DNA from: Desulfatitalea tepidiphila
Lineage (GTDB): Bacteria > Desulfobacterota > Desulfobacteria > Desulfobacterales > Desulfosarcinaceae
Length of the DNA stretch: 64,000 nt
Assembly: GCF_001293685.1 (NCBI RefSeq)
Contig: NZ_BCAG01000003.1
Span: 1,736,001 to 1,800,000, forward strand
Direction of reading: 5' to 3'
In this document: positions 26,162 through 37,107 of the stretch, in pieces
How the letters are laid out: each line of letters opens with the position of its first letter
Numbering within the stretch: the stretch's first letter is position 1
The notes under the pieces: model-generated
Seen by the model: only the letters and a program-made list of their open reading frames with translations
Database searches by the model: none
Told to the model about the DNA's origin: nothing
Translations under genes and position numbers: made by a program

Positions 26162-26709
26162 TGCCCGCCATCCGATCAGTAGCAACGGGCACATCCAAGC
26201 GGCCGTTCATCGTCGGGGTGATGGGCGGCGCCCAGGCGGATGAAGCCGCGATGCGCACGGCCTATCGTCTGGGCGAATTGATTGCCGGACGCGGCTGGGT
26301 ATTGCTCAACGGCGGTCGCAATGCAGGGGTCATGGACGCCTCTGCAAGAGGAGCGGCCGAGCATGGCGGGTTGACCATCGGTATTCTACCGGATGCCACC
26401 CCCGACCAGGCGAGCGCCTATGTCCGGGTGCCGATCTGCACCGGCATGGGCAGCGCGCGCAATTCGATCAACGTGTTGAGCAGCGATGTCGTCGTAGCCT
26501 GCCCGGGCGGCGCAGGCACGCTCTCGGAAATTGCGCTGGCCCTCAAGCACGGCAAATCGGTCATCACCATTGGCTATGACGCAAGGCCCTGCTTCGGCAA
26601 CGACGATTACGCGCATCGGTTGTTCGAAGCTGCCAGTGCAGAAGAGGCCGTCGCAATTATTGAAAAGCGTTTTTCCCTGACTGAAGAAGAATCCATTCGG
26701 CTCGGTTGA
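26161..26709 (+). CDS. TIGR00725-type SLOG-family (LOG/MoCo-carrier-like) protein
   Basis: A 182-residue Rossmann-type nucleotide-binding protein. It begins FIVGVMGGAQADEAAMRTAYRLG and contains LLNGGRNAGVMDASARGA, TGMGSARNSINVLSSDVVV and CPGGAGTLSEIALALKHGK, the PGGxGT motif of LOG/SLOG folds. Members bind nucleotides or act as molybdenum-cofactor carriers; a precise role is not set. Its 3' end overlaps the convergent ispD by 53 bases. Confidence 0.88.
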   Translation: MPAIRSVATGTSKRPFIVGVMGGAQADEAAMRTAYRLGELIAGRGWVLLNGGRNAGVMDASARGAAEHGGLTIGILPDATPDQASAYVRVPICTGMGSARNSINVLSSDVVVACPGGAGTLSEIALALKHGKSVITIGYDARPCFGNDDYAHRLFEAASAEEAVAIIEKRFSLTEEESIRLG

Positions 26710-27361
26710 GATCGTCCGGTGTGGTGATTTTAATGTTGTGGACGTCGCCGGTGATGGTGTGAACGTCGTATCCCAGCCGCTCCACAAGGCTGGCGTCGTC
26801 GGTCGCTTGCCACCCCTTTTCAAGCGCCATCTGATGTGCAGTCTGGATCAATTGCAAGTCAAATGCCTGGGGGGTCTGGATGGACCGCAGGGTATCCCGC
26901 GGCAAGGTGCCGCGGATGATGCCGGAATCGTCGATCTGTTTGATGGTGTCCGTCACCTCAACTGCCGGTATGCACGCCCGCCAACGTTTTGCCCCCGATA
27001 TGCAGGCCGCGATCAGTCGGCCGGAAACGAAGGGCCGCACGCCGTCATGAATCAGTACAATGGCGTATTCCCCGTTTCCGATGGCTTTAAGTCCATTGTA
27101 AACGGAGTCCTGCCGGCTCACGCCTCCCGCCACGACGGTCACACCGTGATGCAACCCGGCTTCTGCGACGATCGTATGTCTGCAAAATTCAATCTCCGCT
27201 TCGGGAACCGCCAGAACGATATCGTCGATTTGCCGGCATCCATCGAATGCCTTCAAGGTCCACTGAAGAACGGGACGGCCGCCTATTTCCATGTACTGCT
27301 TTCGCCGGGCGCCGCCCATGCGCTTCCCCTGCCCGGCGGCCACGATCAAAGCGGTAATCAT
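26657..27361 (-). CDS. ispD: 2-C-methyl-D-erythritol 4-phosphate cytidylyltransferase
   Basis: A 234-residue enzyme of the MEP isoprenoid pathway that couples MEP to CTP. Motifs: ITALIVAAGQGKRMGGARRKQY (nucleotide loop), VLIHDGVRPFVS, VEVTDTIKQ, LRSIQTPQAFDL and ATDDASLVERLG. The start is the ATG at 27361, in an ATGA overlap with the stop of the preceding HPr-domain gene. A longer frame upstream is only read-through of that gene. Its tail overlaps the convergent SLOG gene. Confidence 0.95.
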   Translation of the reverse strand: MITALIVAAGQGKRMGGARRKQYMEIGGRPVLQWTLKAFDGCRQIDDIVLAVPEAEIEFCRHTIVAEAGLHHGVTVVAGGVSRQDSVYNGLKAIGNGEYAIVLIHDGVRPFVSGRLIAACISGAKRWRACIPAVEVTDTIKQIDDSGIIRGTLPRDTLRSIQTPQAFDLQLIQTAHQMALEKGWQATDDASLVERLGYDVHTITGDVHNIKITTPDDLNRAEWILLQSGKNAFQ

Positions 27362-28680
27362 CGCAGGTATTTCAACTCTTTGGGCAGCGGGACGCCCTTT
27401 CCCATGGTATCCTCTCCGTAATTGGCGGCGGCCAGCACCTCGATGTCTTTCAGCGCCCTGACATCGCCTTCGAAGGCGACCCGGGTGATGTTTTCCTTTT
27501 GTATCTTTCCGCCGGCCCATTGGATGTCCAGTACACTGCTGGCATCGAAGCGATCATCGCCGATGACCAGTTCGACCTGGCCGCCGTAGTATTGGACGAT
27601 CTTGGCCACCAACAGGCTCGGGCGGCTGTGAAACCCGAGCTGCATGGGAATACTCACTTCAATCCGACCGCGCTCGATGTTTTCATTCAAGATTTGGTGG
27701 GCCACTTCCTTGCCGGTGCCCAGATAGTGGCAGGCATAGTAAAGACCGTAGTTCACCGTGACCTTGAGCAAGTCATCCGGGTCGACCAACGAGGAGAGCC
27801 GATCCTGTACCTGTTTGTAAATGTTCTTATATCCGGCATGATGCAAATGGCGTTCATAGAAATGCAGCAGGCGCCCCATCATCTGAAGCAGATGGAAGAC
27901 GACCGAAAAATAGCTCCGCAGCTGTTTCAGCTTCCGGTCTCCAAAACGAAAACCACCGTGAATAACATAGGTGTCGAAAGAGGACTGCAAATTGTGAACG
28001 ACCATTTCAAACCGGCGTACTTCGACTTCATTCACTTTCGCCGGTACAAGATTTCGGATTTCTTCGACGTTATATGGCTCATAGAAGCCCAGCTGGTCGA
28101 ACCTCGAGGAGATCCCCAGAAATTCACTGGCGATATTGACGATGTGCTTCTTTTGTACGTCTTTGGCCTGGTCTTCGATGCTGTAGGGAAGCATTTCGGT
28201 CGTGGTCGTTCCCGGAAAATCCTCGGGACCGAACCTGCTTTCGGGGATGGGGATATTCAGCTGTCGGGCCTCATCGATGATGACCGGCGCCAATTTCATG
28301 AGAGATGCATTTAAAAAAGCCGATCCCTGATGCCCGCTGGCGCGAAATTCCTCGCTTTCCGGCAGATCGTAAAAAATGAGCCGATTGGCGATGTGTTTTT
28401 GGGAATAGGCCCCCAGGCTGAGGTGCCTGACGGCTGCGGCCAATTCGCGATAAAAGTACCATTCCGCGCTGTTTTTGGCCCCGTGAAAATCCAAAAAATC
28501 CTCCAACACCTGGGACGTGGAGATCAGCTCGGAGTAGAGTTTTTTGGTAAATACATAGCCGGGCAGAGACCCACTGGACAGATAGATGCAGCATTTCAAA
28601 TAATCGTGCGAAAAGAGACGCACCTTTTCGGCAAAAGAGATCTCACAATAATTACTATCGTCGTTGTATTGCGTTTCCAT
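27358..28680 (-). CDS. Large protein with C-terminal HPr-like domain
   Basis: A 440-residue protein. The C-terminal ~85 residues match the HPr phosphocarrier fold: IPMQLGFHSRPSLLVAKIV, with His351 at the place of HPr His15, then SSVLDIQWAGGKI, in place of the Ser46 region. The N-terminal 340 residues are helical and not recognised. The start sits directly on the sufB/D stop, and its stop overlaps ispD, so it belongs to a sufC-sufB/D-HPr-ispD unit. Neither EI, EIIA nor HprK is visible here. A regulatory phosphoprotein or sensor is inferred, not shown. Confidence 0.75.
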   Translation of the reverse strand: METQYNDDSNYCEISFAEKVRLFSHDYLKCCIYLSSGSLPGYVFTKKLYSELISTSQVLEDFLDFHGAKNSAEWYFYRELAAAVRHLSLGAYSQKHIANRLIFYDLPESEEFRASGHQGSAFLNASLMKLAPVIIDEARQLNIPIPESRFGPEDFPGTTTTEMLPYSIEDQAKDVQKKHIVNIASEFLGISSRFDQLGFYEPYNVEEIRNLVPAKVNEVEVRRFEMVVHNLQSSFDTYVIHGGFRFGDRKLKQLRSYFSVVFHLLQMMGRLLHFYERHLHHAGYKNIYKQVQDRLSSLVDPDDLLKVTVNYGLYYACHYLGTGKEVAHQILNENIERGRIEVSIPMQLGFHSRPSLLVAKIVQYYGGQVELVIGDDRFDASSVLDIQWAGGKIQKENITRVAFEGDVRALKDIEVLAAANYGEDTMGKGVPLPKELKYLR

Positions 28681-29871
28681 TTACATCATATCTTTTTGGG
28701 TCTCATTGATGATCTTGTCGATGTTCTGTCTCAAACCGGGCGGCAATCCTTCGATATCCACATTCATAAATCCGCGCACGATCATGGATATGGCCTCTTC
28801 CTCGTTGACCCCCCGCGCCATCAGGTATTCGATGTCGCCCCGGTCGATTTTGCCGACGGCGGCCTCGTGGGACATTTCCACGCCCGGCACATAACCGCGC
28901 AACTCGGGAATGGCGTGCATCAATCCCTCTTTGAGGATGAGGCCCTTGCACTCCAAATGGGCTTTGATGCCCGGCGCTTTGCCCACCAGTTCTCCCCTGG
29001 CCACAATCGTGCCGCCGGCTGCAATAGCGCGTGAAATGATCTCCGCACGCGTCCCTGGGGCACTCAATATGACGCGGGACCCGACATCCATGAGGCACCC
29101 CTTGTTGGCCACCAGCACACTGTTGAAACGCGCCACGGCACCCTCTCCGGCCAAATGGGTGACGGGATTCATCTGCAAGGACCCCACCGGTTTGAGGGAG
29201 ATATAGTTGGAGACAAATTCTCCTCCGGCTTCGACATGCACATGGGTCCTGGGCCGGACATTGACCTTCTCCCCCCACTCGTGGATCATGGTGAAATGGA
29301 GTTTTGCCCCCTTTTTGACATAGAACTCGGACACGCCCACATGCAAACCGGATAGTAAATGCGCAGAACTGGCACAGCCCGTAATGACCTGCAGGTAGGA
29401 ACCCTCTTCGGCAATAACCACGTTATGCACATTCTGGGAAAACCGCTCTTTGGCGATGTAAAGGCAGGACTGGACGGGGTCCTTGACCTGGGCGCCTGGT
29501 TCTGTTCGGATAAAATAACCCTCATGTGGTGCGGATTTGGCACGGCTGGTAAAGGCATCTTTACCCGGATCAATGTACCGCCACAGGTAATCGGCCAACC
29601 AGGAGTGTTTGGACAGTGCCTTTGAGATGGACATGACCTCAACGCCTTCCTGGCGCGCATGCGAGTGAATGACCGACATGTCTTTTTGGATAAATGTCCC
29701 GGCACGTCCGATTTCGGCTGTATCGATGCCTACATCGAGAAACCGGCTGGCATCCTCGGCCTGGATTTGATCCAAACTCTCCACATAGGCATGCGTCTCC
29801 GCTTCCACGTCATATTGGTTGACATCCACATCGGCCGGATTTTTCTCTATGTCAGCATTTCCATTTGACAT
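28681..29871 (-). CDS. SufB/SufD-family Fe-S assembly scaffold protein
   Basis: A 396-residue protein of the SufBD beta-helix family. C-terminal signatures include ALIEGxG-type turns (LAGEGAVARFNSVLVA), GTRAEIISRAIAAGGT and a typical end (YVPGVEMSHEAAVGKIDRGDIEYL) with MARGVNEEEAISMIVRGF. The start is the ATG at 29871, overlapping the sufC end by 25 bases. With one scaffold gene only, it presumably forms a homodimer on a SufC dimer, as in the minimal SufBC/SMS systems of anaerobes. No sufS, sufE or sufU is adjacent. Confidence 0.9.
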   Translation of the reverse strand: MSNGNADIEKNPADVDVNQYDVEAETHAYVESLDQIQAEDASRFLDVGIDTAEIGRAGTFIQKDMSVIHSHARQEGVEVMSISKALSKHSWLADYLWRYIDPGKDAFTSRAKSAPHEGYFIRTEPGAQVKDPVQSCLYIAKERFSQNVHNVVIAEEGSYLQVITGCASSAHLLSGLHVGVSEFYVKKGAKLHFTMIHEWGEKVNVRPRTHVHVEAGGEFVSNYISLKPVGSLQMNPVTHLAGEGAVARFNSVLVANKGCLMDVGSRVILSAPGTRAEIISRAIAAGGTIVARGELVGKAPGIKAHLECKGLILKEGLMHAIPELRGYVPGVEMSHEAAVGKIDRGDIEYLMARGVNEEEAISMIVRGFMNVDIEGLPPGLRQNIDKIINETQKDMM

Positions 29872-30623
29872 CGAACACACTCCTCGTAACCGTATTCCCC
29901 GATCCATTTGAGAATTTCGCGGGCGTTGCGGGTGCAACACAAAACGCCGTTGTATAAGACCTGCCCTTTGTCTGCAGTAATATAATCCAATATGTGACCG
30001 GTATGGGTGATGATCAAGGCAGATTTGCTACGCTCGGCGATGGTGGCGCGGTGGGATTTCCCCTTCATGTATGTAACGCCCCGATGTAACAATGAATTAA
30101 TCGTCTCTCCGATCAACGCCATGTTTTCCAGATCCACGCCTGATTCCGGTTCATCCAGCAGGACAAGGTCCGGATCCTGGGCCTTGAGCTGCAGCAGCTC
30201 GCTACGCTTGATCTCTCCGCCGGAAAACTTGTGGTTGACATCCCGATCCAGAAAACTCGAAAAGTTTACTTCCGCCGCTAACCGTTCGATATCGATCGTG
30301 CGGCCGCTCTGTTTGGCGCATACGTTGACCAGGTCCCGAGTTTTCAGTCCATTGATCGTCGGCGGCCGTTGGACCGATACCCCGATGCCCATGCGCGCTC
30401 TTTCGTCTATGGGCATATGGGTGATGTCCACCCCCTTGAACACGATTCTGCCATGGGTCACCATATAACCGGAAAACCCCATGATGGTCATCATCAGGCT
30501 GGTTTTACCGGACCCATTGGGACCGAAAAGGAGATGGGTCTCACCCTCGGGAATCTCCATATTCACATTGCTCAGTATTCTTTTTCCCCCGACTTCGACC
30601 TGCAGTTCTTCTATGAGTAACAT
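29847..30623 (-). CDS. sufC: SufC-type ABC ATPase for Fe-S cluster assembly
   Basis: A 258-residue ABC ATPase from the ATG at 30623, with AGAGGTGA upstream. It has Walker A LLFGPNGSGKTSLM, a Q-loop region, the signature NHKFSGGEIKRSELLQL (SufC-type FSGGE.KR) and Walker B PDLVLLDEPESGVDLEN. SufC drives SufB-type scaffold opening for cluster assembly and release. It is first in the unit with the SufB/D gene. Confidence 0.95.
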   Translation of the reverse strand: MLLIEELQVEVGGKRILSNVNMEIPEGETHLLFGPNGSGKTSLMMTIMGFSGYMVTHGRIVFKGVDITHMPIDERARMGIGVSVQRPPTINGLKTRDLVNVCAKQSGRTIDIERLAAEVNFSSFLDRDVNHKFSGGEIKRSELLQLKAQDPDLVLLDEPESGVDLENMALIGETINSLLHRGVTYMKGKSHRATIAERSKSALIITHTGHILDYITADKGQVLYNGVLCCTRNAREILKWIGEYGYEECVRCQMEMLT

Positions 30624-30749
30624 GGGATCACCTCTTACCCACTCCACTGGTTTGCCGATCCCTCTTCCGAGGCATTGGCATCCCCTGGTTTTCCTGGCCC
30701 TGCGCCGATCAGTATCGCAGACTCCAGGTTATCGATGGCATTAAGAAAG

Positions 30750-31130
<381 letters not shown>

Positions 31131-31156
31131 CATTTCCTCCTCTTCTCAAAAAGAGA

Positions 31157-31912
31157 TCAATCATCCTCTATGATCTCTGTCGGGTCTATCATTGCCGCTG
31201 GGTAGATCAATCGCTGGCACACCGGGCACATCTCCAGGCTGTTCATCCGCATCAGTTCGATGTACGCCTGGGGTGGAAGATTCATTCGGCATACCTGACA
31301 TACCCCATCAACGACCGCTGCAACCGCGACCCCATGACCTTGTTGGAGGGCCCGATTGTATATCTTCTGCATTTTTGCATCCAGCGAGGCCCAAACGGTA
31401 TGACGCCTTTCATCGAGCGCATCGAACACGCTGCGGTGACTGTCCGCTTCGGCACGAATGGAGGCCTGATTCTCCTCGATCTCTTTCTGCATGTCGACCA
31501 AATCGGCCTTGAGAACGGCCACCTGTTTCTCGGCCGCTTCGATGGCCTCCAACGCCGTCAGCATCTGATCCTGAACAATGGACGCTTTAAGCTTCAAATC
31601 GTCGATCTCTTTGAGCGTGCTCTGGTATTCCTTGTTGGTTTTGACTGCATGCAGCTTTTGTTCGCTCTTTAAAACAGACGATTCGATGGTTTTCAGCTCG
31701 GACTCGTCCCGGCGGTATTGTTTCCTCAGATCTTCCAGGTGGCGCAACCCGTCGTCGACCTGTGCCTCGAACGACACGAGTTGCCGGCCCAGTGAATCCA
31801 CCCGCTCCGACACTCCCGACAAGAACTTTTCGATAGATGCCCGTTGGGTGTCTATCCGTTGCAGGGCAGCCAATATGGCGAGACTCTCTTTAATGCTTGT
31901 GGTCATCATCAT
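31157..31912 (-). CDS. Coiled-coil protein with C-terminal C4 zinc ribbon (CT398-like)
   Basis: A 251-residue protein. Residues about 10-180 form long coiled-coil helices. The C-terminus has a CxxC...CxxC ribbon (CQVCRMNLPPQ, about 20 residues, then MCPVCQRLIYP) typical of the zf-RING_7/CT398-like family. The family's exact role is unknown, though it is often found beside Nif3-like genes, as here. It is 45 bases downstream of that gene on the same strand. Confidence 0.88.
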   Translation of the reverse strand: MMMTTSIKESLAILAALQRIDTQRASIEKFLSGVSERVDSLGRQLVSFEAQVDDGLRHLEDLRKQYRRDESELKTIESSVLKSEQKLHAVKTNKEYQSTLKEIDDLKLKASIVQDQMLTALEAIEAAEKQVAVLKADLVDMQKEIEENQASIRAEADSHRSVFDALDERRHTVWASLDAKMQKIYNRALQQGHGVAVAAVVDGVCQVCRMNLPPQAYIELMRMNSLEMCPVCQRLIYPAAMIDPTEIIEDD

Positions 31913-31957
31913 GTCTCTTTCACTGAAGCCTTCACAACCAGGCTCGTGGGCAAGTGC

Positions 31958-32803
31958 CTATTCAATCCACTTGAAAGGATCACGTTCGATGCGACAGGGT
32001 TCGATGTCAACCGACCAGCCTGCATGGCGGGCCGCCTGCCTCAAATGGGCGACCAACGGATCGATGAAAATGTGCTCCGATGCAAAATGGCCCACATCGA
32101 TCATCGCCCGGCCATCATCTTCGACCCTTCTGGCGTCATGATATCGCAGATCGCCGGTCAGGTAGACCTGGGCGTCGCTGTCGAGAAACGCATCGAGTAA
32201 ACTCGATCCCGAACCGGAACAGACCGCGATGCGATCGACCATCGATTCGGGCTCCCCGACGATTTTCACGGCCCGAAGCTTGAACCGGATCCTGATCCTA
32301 TGGGCCAACTCAGCCAGGGTCAGCGGCTGCGCCAATCGCCCGAGGCGTCCCATTCCAGCCGTCGCCCCGCCCTGCCCGCCGGCTTCGCTGGCATCCAAAG
32401 GCACCATCGGCACGAGATCGTGAAGTCCGATGAGGCCGGCCAAAATATGATTCAGCCCTTCTGATGCACTGTCCAGGTTGGTATGGGCCGAATAGATAGC
32501 CATACGGCCGGTCAGGGCAGTCTCGACGATTTTACCGACGGGCGTTTCCACATCTATGGACCGCAACGGTTTGAAAAGCAAGGGGTGGTGAGTAACAAGT
32601 AGATCGACTTTTTGGTCGGCCGCCTCCCGTACCACCTCCAGAAGCGGATCCAAGGCGATCCAGACCTTTTTGACCGGCCATTGCAAGGAACCCACCTGCA
32701 GGCCGCAGTTGTCCCATTGCTCAGCCAATACAGGCGGCGCAAGGTCTTCGATCACACTGACGATATCGCCGGCCACGGGCTGAATGGCGGAATCTGTGCT
32801 CAT
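31958..32803 (-). CDS. Nif3-like dinuclear metal-centre hexameric protein
   Basis: A 281-residue protein of the Nif3/YbgI/DUF34 family. Motifs: LAEQWDNCGLQVGS, VDLLVTHHPLLFKP (metal-binding His pair), YSAHTNLDSASEGLNHIL, CSGSGSSLLDAFLDS and YLTGDLRYHDARR, with a late VGHFASEHI. The family forms toroidal hexamers with two metals per subunit. Proposed roles include GTP cyclohydrolase-like chemistry or metal insertion, none proven here. Confidence 0.93.
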   Translation of the reverse strand: MSTDSAIQPVAGDIVSVIEDLAPPVLAEQWDNCGLQVGSLQWPVKKVWIALDPLLEVVREAADQKVDLLVTHHPLLFKPLRSIDVETPVGKIVETALTGRMAIYSAHTNLDSASEGLNHILAGLIGLHDLVPMVPLDASEAGGQGGATAGMGRLGRLAQPLTLAELAHRIRIRFKLRAVKIVGEPESMVDRIAVCSGSGSSLLDAFLDSDAQVYLTGDLRYHDARRVEDDGRAMIDVGHFASEHIFIDPLVAHLRQAARHAGWSVDIEPCRIERDPFKWIE

Positions 32804-33024
32804 GCGGCGCTCTCCTTTTTGGCACTGGCTCTATATCATTTTAAACATCTATTGCAATGACATATTGAAATCGACCGACCGGAGGAAAAACCGCCCTCCA
32901 TGCCCGGCCCCTATCTGGACAACGGGTGGCAAAAGCGAAACGGTGTGCTGGGAGACCCGGTGATCGGGCTTTTGAAGGGAAGACGAAGCGCAGCTTGGAC
33001 AAAGCAAATGATCAGAACGAAAAG

Positions 33025-33097
33025 TGGGCCCACCTGGGCTCGAACCAGGGACCGACCGGTTATGAGCCGGTGGCTCTACCAACTGAGCTATGGGCCC
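33025..33097 (-). tRNA. tRNA-Met (anticodon CAT)
   Basis: A 73-base tRNA from 33097 to 33025. The acceptor GGGCCCA pairs with TGGGCCC. The D-arm is GCTCAGTTGGTAGAGC, the anticodon arm ACCGG-CTCATAA-CCGGT, and the T-arm CCTGGTTCGAGCCCAGG. CCA is not encoded. CAT leaves elongator Met or lysidine-modified Ile2 possible; it is not an initiator (acceptor 1-72 is paired). It lies 51 bases after rpoD. Confidence 0.93.
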
Positions 33098-33148
33098 TTT
33101 GAAAATGCAGGCTTCTATTATCGGTCGCCTGCCGCTTTGTCAAGCATC

Positions 33149-35038
<1,890 letters not shown>

Positions 35039-35062
35039 TTGAATGAGCCTCCTGCACACTGC

Positions 35063-36847
35063 TTACGAATTGATCAATCCCCTTGCCGCCTGTCGTTGTT
35101 TCTCCATCAGCAACGTTTCCACCAATTCCCTGTCATTATTTTTTTCAGCGAGCTCTATCTTGCGCTGCAAATCCTGTGTGATCCGTCGTTTGGACCGGGA
35201 TTCGAATTGTGCGAGCACGCGCTCGCATCCTTGCCGGTCCCACCGGCATTCTGTCATGGCCAGCTGGGCCACGAGGTTTCTGTAGTGCGGATCTTCGATC
35301 GCCGATACAAGATTCGATGTACGTTCTTGTTCGATATTGCCCTGATTCGCGATCATCTGCCCAATCAGTTTCAGTTTGGCATCTTCGAAGGCATCCAGCA
35401 GATTCCTTCCGATGATCTCCGAAATCATCGGCGGGTAGCAGAGCATCATCCCAATGATTTGCAGCTCGAGACGGCTTGCCTCCGGCATCGACACCCCCGG
35501 TCGAACGTTCGTTTGAGACCGTCCAGATCCCTGAAGCTTTCCCGCCGCTTGGCGGATCTTCTCCAGCAGCGCCGTCTCATCGATGTCGAGTCGTTCAGAG
35601 AGCTGCTTGATATATAACGTTCGCACCACAGCGTCCTGGACCGATGCCAATACCTCCTGGACGTCGTTAATGACCCGAATTTTACCCTCCAGGGTCAGAC
35701 CGTGCCGTTTGATCGCCGCTTCCATGAGGAACTGCACCATTCCCAGGCCGTTATCGGCGAATTTCAGAAAATCATCAGGGCCGAATTCTCTCAAAAAGGT
35801 ATCCGGATCATGCCCCGTCGGCAAAACGATCACGCGGGCATCCAGGAATCCTTCCTCAAAAATCGGCACGCTGCGTTGGGCGGCCTTAATGCCTGCCTGG
35901 TCCGAATCAAATACCAGGTAGACCCTGCCCTCCTGGCCGACCATCCCCTTCAGTGCCTGCACATGCTCCGGTGTCAGGGCCGTGCCCAGGGTCGCCACAC
36001 TGTTTTCCAGACCATACAAATGCATGGCCAATACGTCAAAATAGCCCTCGACGACGAAAACCCGACCCGAAGCACGGGCGGCCTGATTGGCCTTCTGAAT
36101 ACCGTAAAGTCCCCTTCCCTTGTTAAAAATCGGGGTTTCAGGCGAATTGAGATACTTCGGCTTTTCGTCGGTCATGATCCGTCCGCCGAATCCCAACACC
36201 TGCTGGTTGACATTCATGATCGGGAACAGCACACGGTCGCGAAACCGATCGTAATACCCATTGCCGTCCTTACGGGGGATGACCAGCCCCGCCTTTTCCA
36301 ACAGCGTCGCGGGTACGTTTTTGCCACTGAAATAGTTGAGTAGACCATCCCATCGGGGCGGTGCATACCCCAATTGATAACCGGTGATGATCTTGCGGGT
36401 CATCCCCCGCCCGATCAGGTAGCTCATCGCCTTGGCGCCCTTTTGGGCGTCCGTGAGATTCGCATGGAAAAAATGCATGGCCATCTCGTTGATGCGAAAG
36501 AGCTTTTCCTTCTCGCTGGCCTGGATTTTCTGGGCGGGCGTGAGCTGATCATCGGGCACCTCGATGCCATATTTTCCCGCAACCGCGCGAACCGCGTCGG
36601 GGAATGAAAGCCCCTCTTTCTGCATCAAAAAACTGAAGACATTCCCGCCCACATGACATCCGAAACAATAGAACATCTGCTTTTCGGGGCTTACGGTAAA
36701 GGAGGGAGTTTTCTCGGCATGAAATGGACACAATCCCAAATGGTTACGACCTGCCTTTTTAAGTACGACGTATTCTGAAATCACATCGACAATATTGGCG
36801 GCATTTTTTATTCTCTGGATTGTGTCGTCTGGAATAGAACGTACCAA
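35063..36847 (-). CDS. dnaG: DNA primase
   Basis: A 594-residue primase with a TTG start at 36847, supported by GGAGG about ten bases upstream. The N-terminal CHC2 zinc finger reads CPFHAEKTPSF then FYCFGCHVGG. The TOPRIM core contains VFVVEGYFDVLAMHLYG (motif Glu) and YLVFDSDQAGIKAA (DxD-type). A helical C-terminal DnaB-interacting domain follows. It makes replication primers. It is upstream of rpoD in the macromolecular synthesis arrangement; the usual rpsU first gene is absent. Confidence 0.97.
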   Translation of the reverse strand: MVRSIPDDTIQRIKNAANIVDVISEYVVLKKAGRNHLGLCPFHAEKTPSFTVSPEKQMFYCFGCHVGGNVFSFLMQKEGLSFPDAVRAVAGKYGIEVPDDQLTPAQKIQASEKEKLFRINEMAMHFFHANLTDAQKGAKAMSYLIGRGMTRKIITGYQLGYAPPRWDGLLNYFSGKNVPATLLEKAGLVIPRKDGNGYYDRFRDRVLFPIMNVNQQVLGFGGRIMTDEKPKYLNSPETPIFNKGRGLYGIQKANQAARASGRVFVVEGYFDVLAMHLYGLENSVATLGTALTPEHVQALKGMVGQEGRVYLVFDSDQAGIKAAQRSVPIFEEGFLDARVIVLPTGHDPDTFLREFGPDDFLKFADNGLGMVQFLMEAAIKRHGLTLEGKIRVINDVQEVLASVQDAVVRTLYIKQLSERLDIDETALLEKIRQAAGKLQGSGRSQTNVRPGVSMPEASRLELQIIGMMLCYPPMISEIIGRNLLDAFEDAKLKLIGQMIANQGNIEQERTSNLVSAIEDPHYRNLVAQLAMTECRWDRQGCERVLAQFESRSKRRITQDLQRKIELAEKNNDRELVETLLMEKQRQAARGLINS

Positions 36848-37014
36848 GAACCGCGCCCTCCATTCTGACGGACCAGGGTCAAGCCTTAAACCAGGGCAGG
36901 AGCATCGATTGATGCCGGTTCGAATCGTATTAAGGGTCCGCCAAGGGACCGAATTCTGTTTGTTTCAAAGCTGTCGCCGGCATGGGCACACCATCCTGAA
37001 AATTAAAATTCGCG

Positions 37015-37043
37015 ATACTATCCAATCCGCGAAGCTCTGTCAA
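37015..37043 (-). promoter_or_regulatory. Strong sigma-70 promoter for dnaG-rpoD
   Basis: On the minus strand there is a perfect TTGACA (37038-37043), exactly 17 bases and TAGTAT (37015-37020). The predicted start near 37008 gives a 5' leader of about 160 bases before dnaG. The rest of the 260-base hisB-dnaG gap shows nothing else clear. Confidence 0.7.
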
Positions 37044-37107
37044 TAGTCCGCTTGAAACGCGAATATAATCACGATTCAAATCGATGTAACCGTCATCGAA
37101 GGATTTT

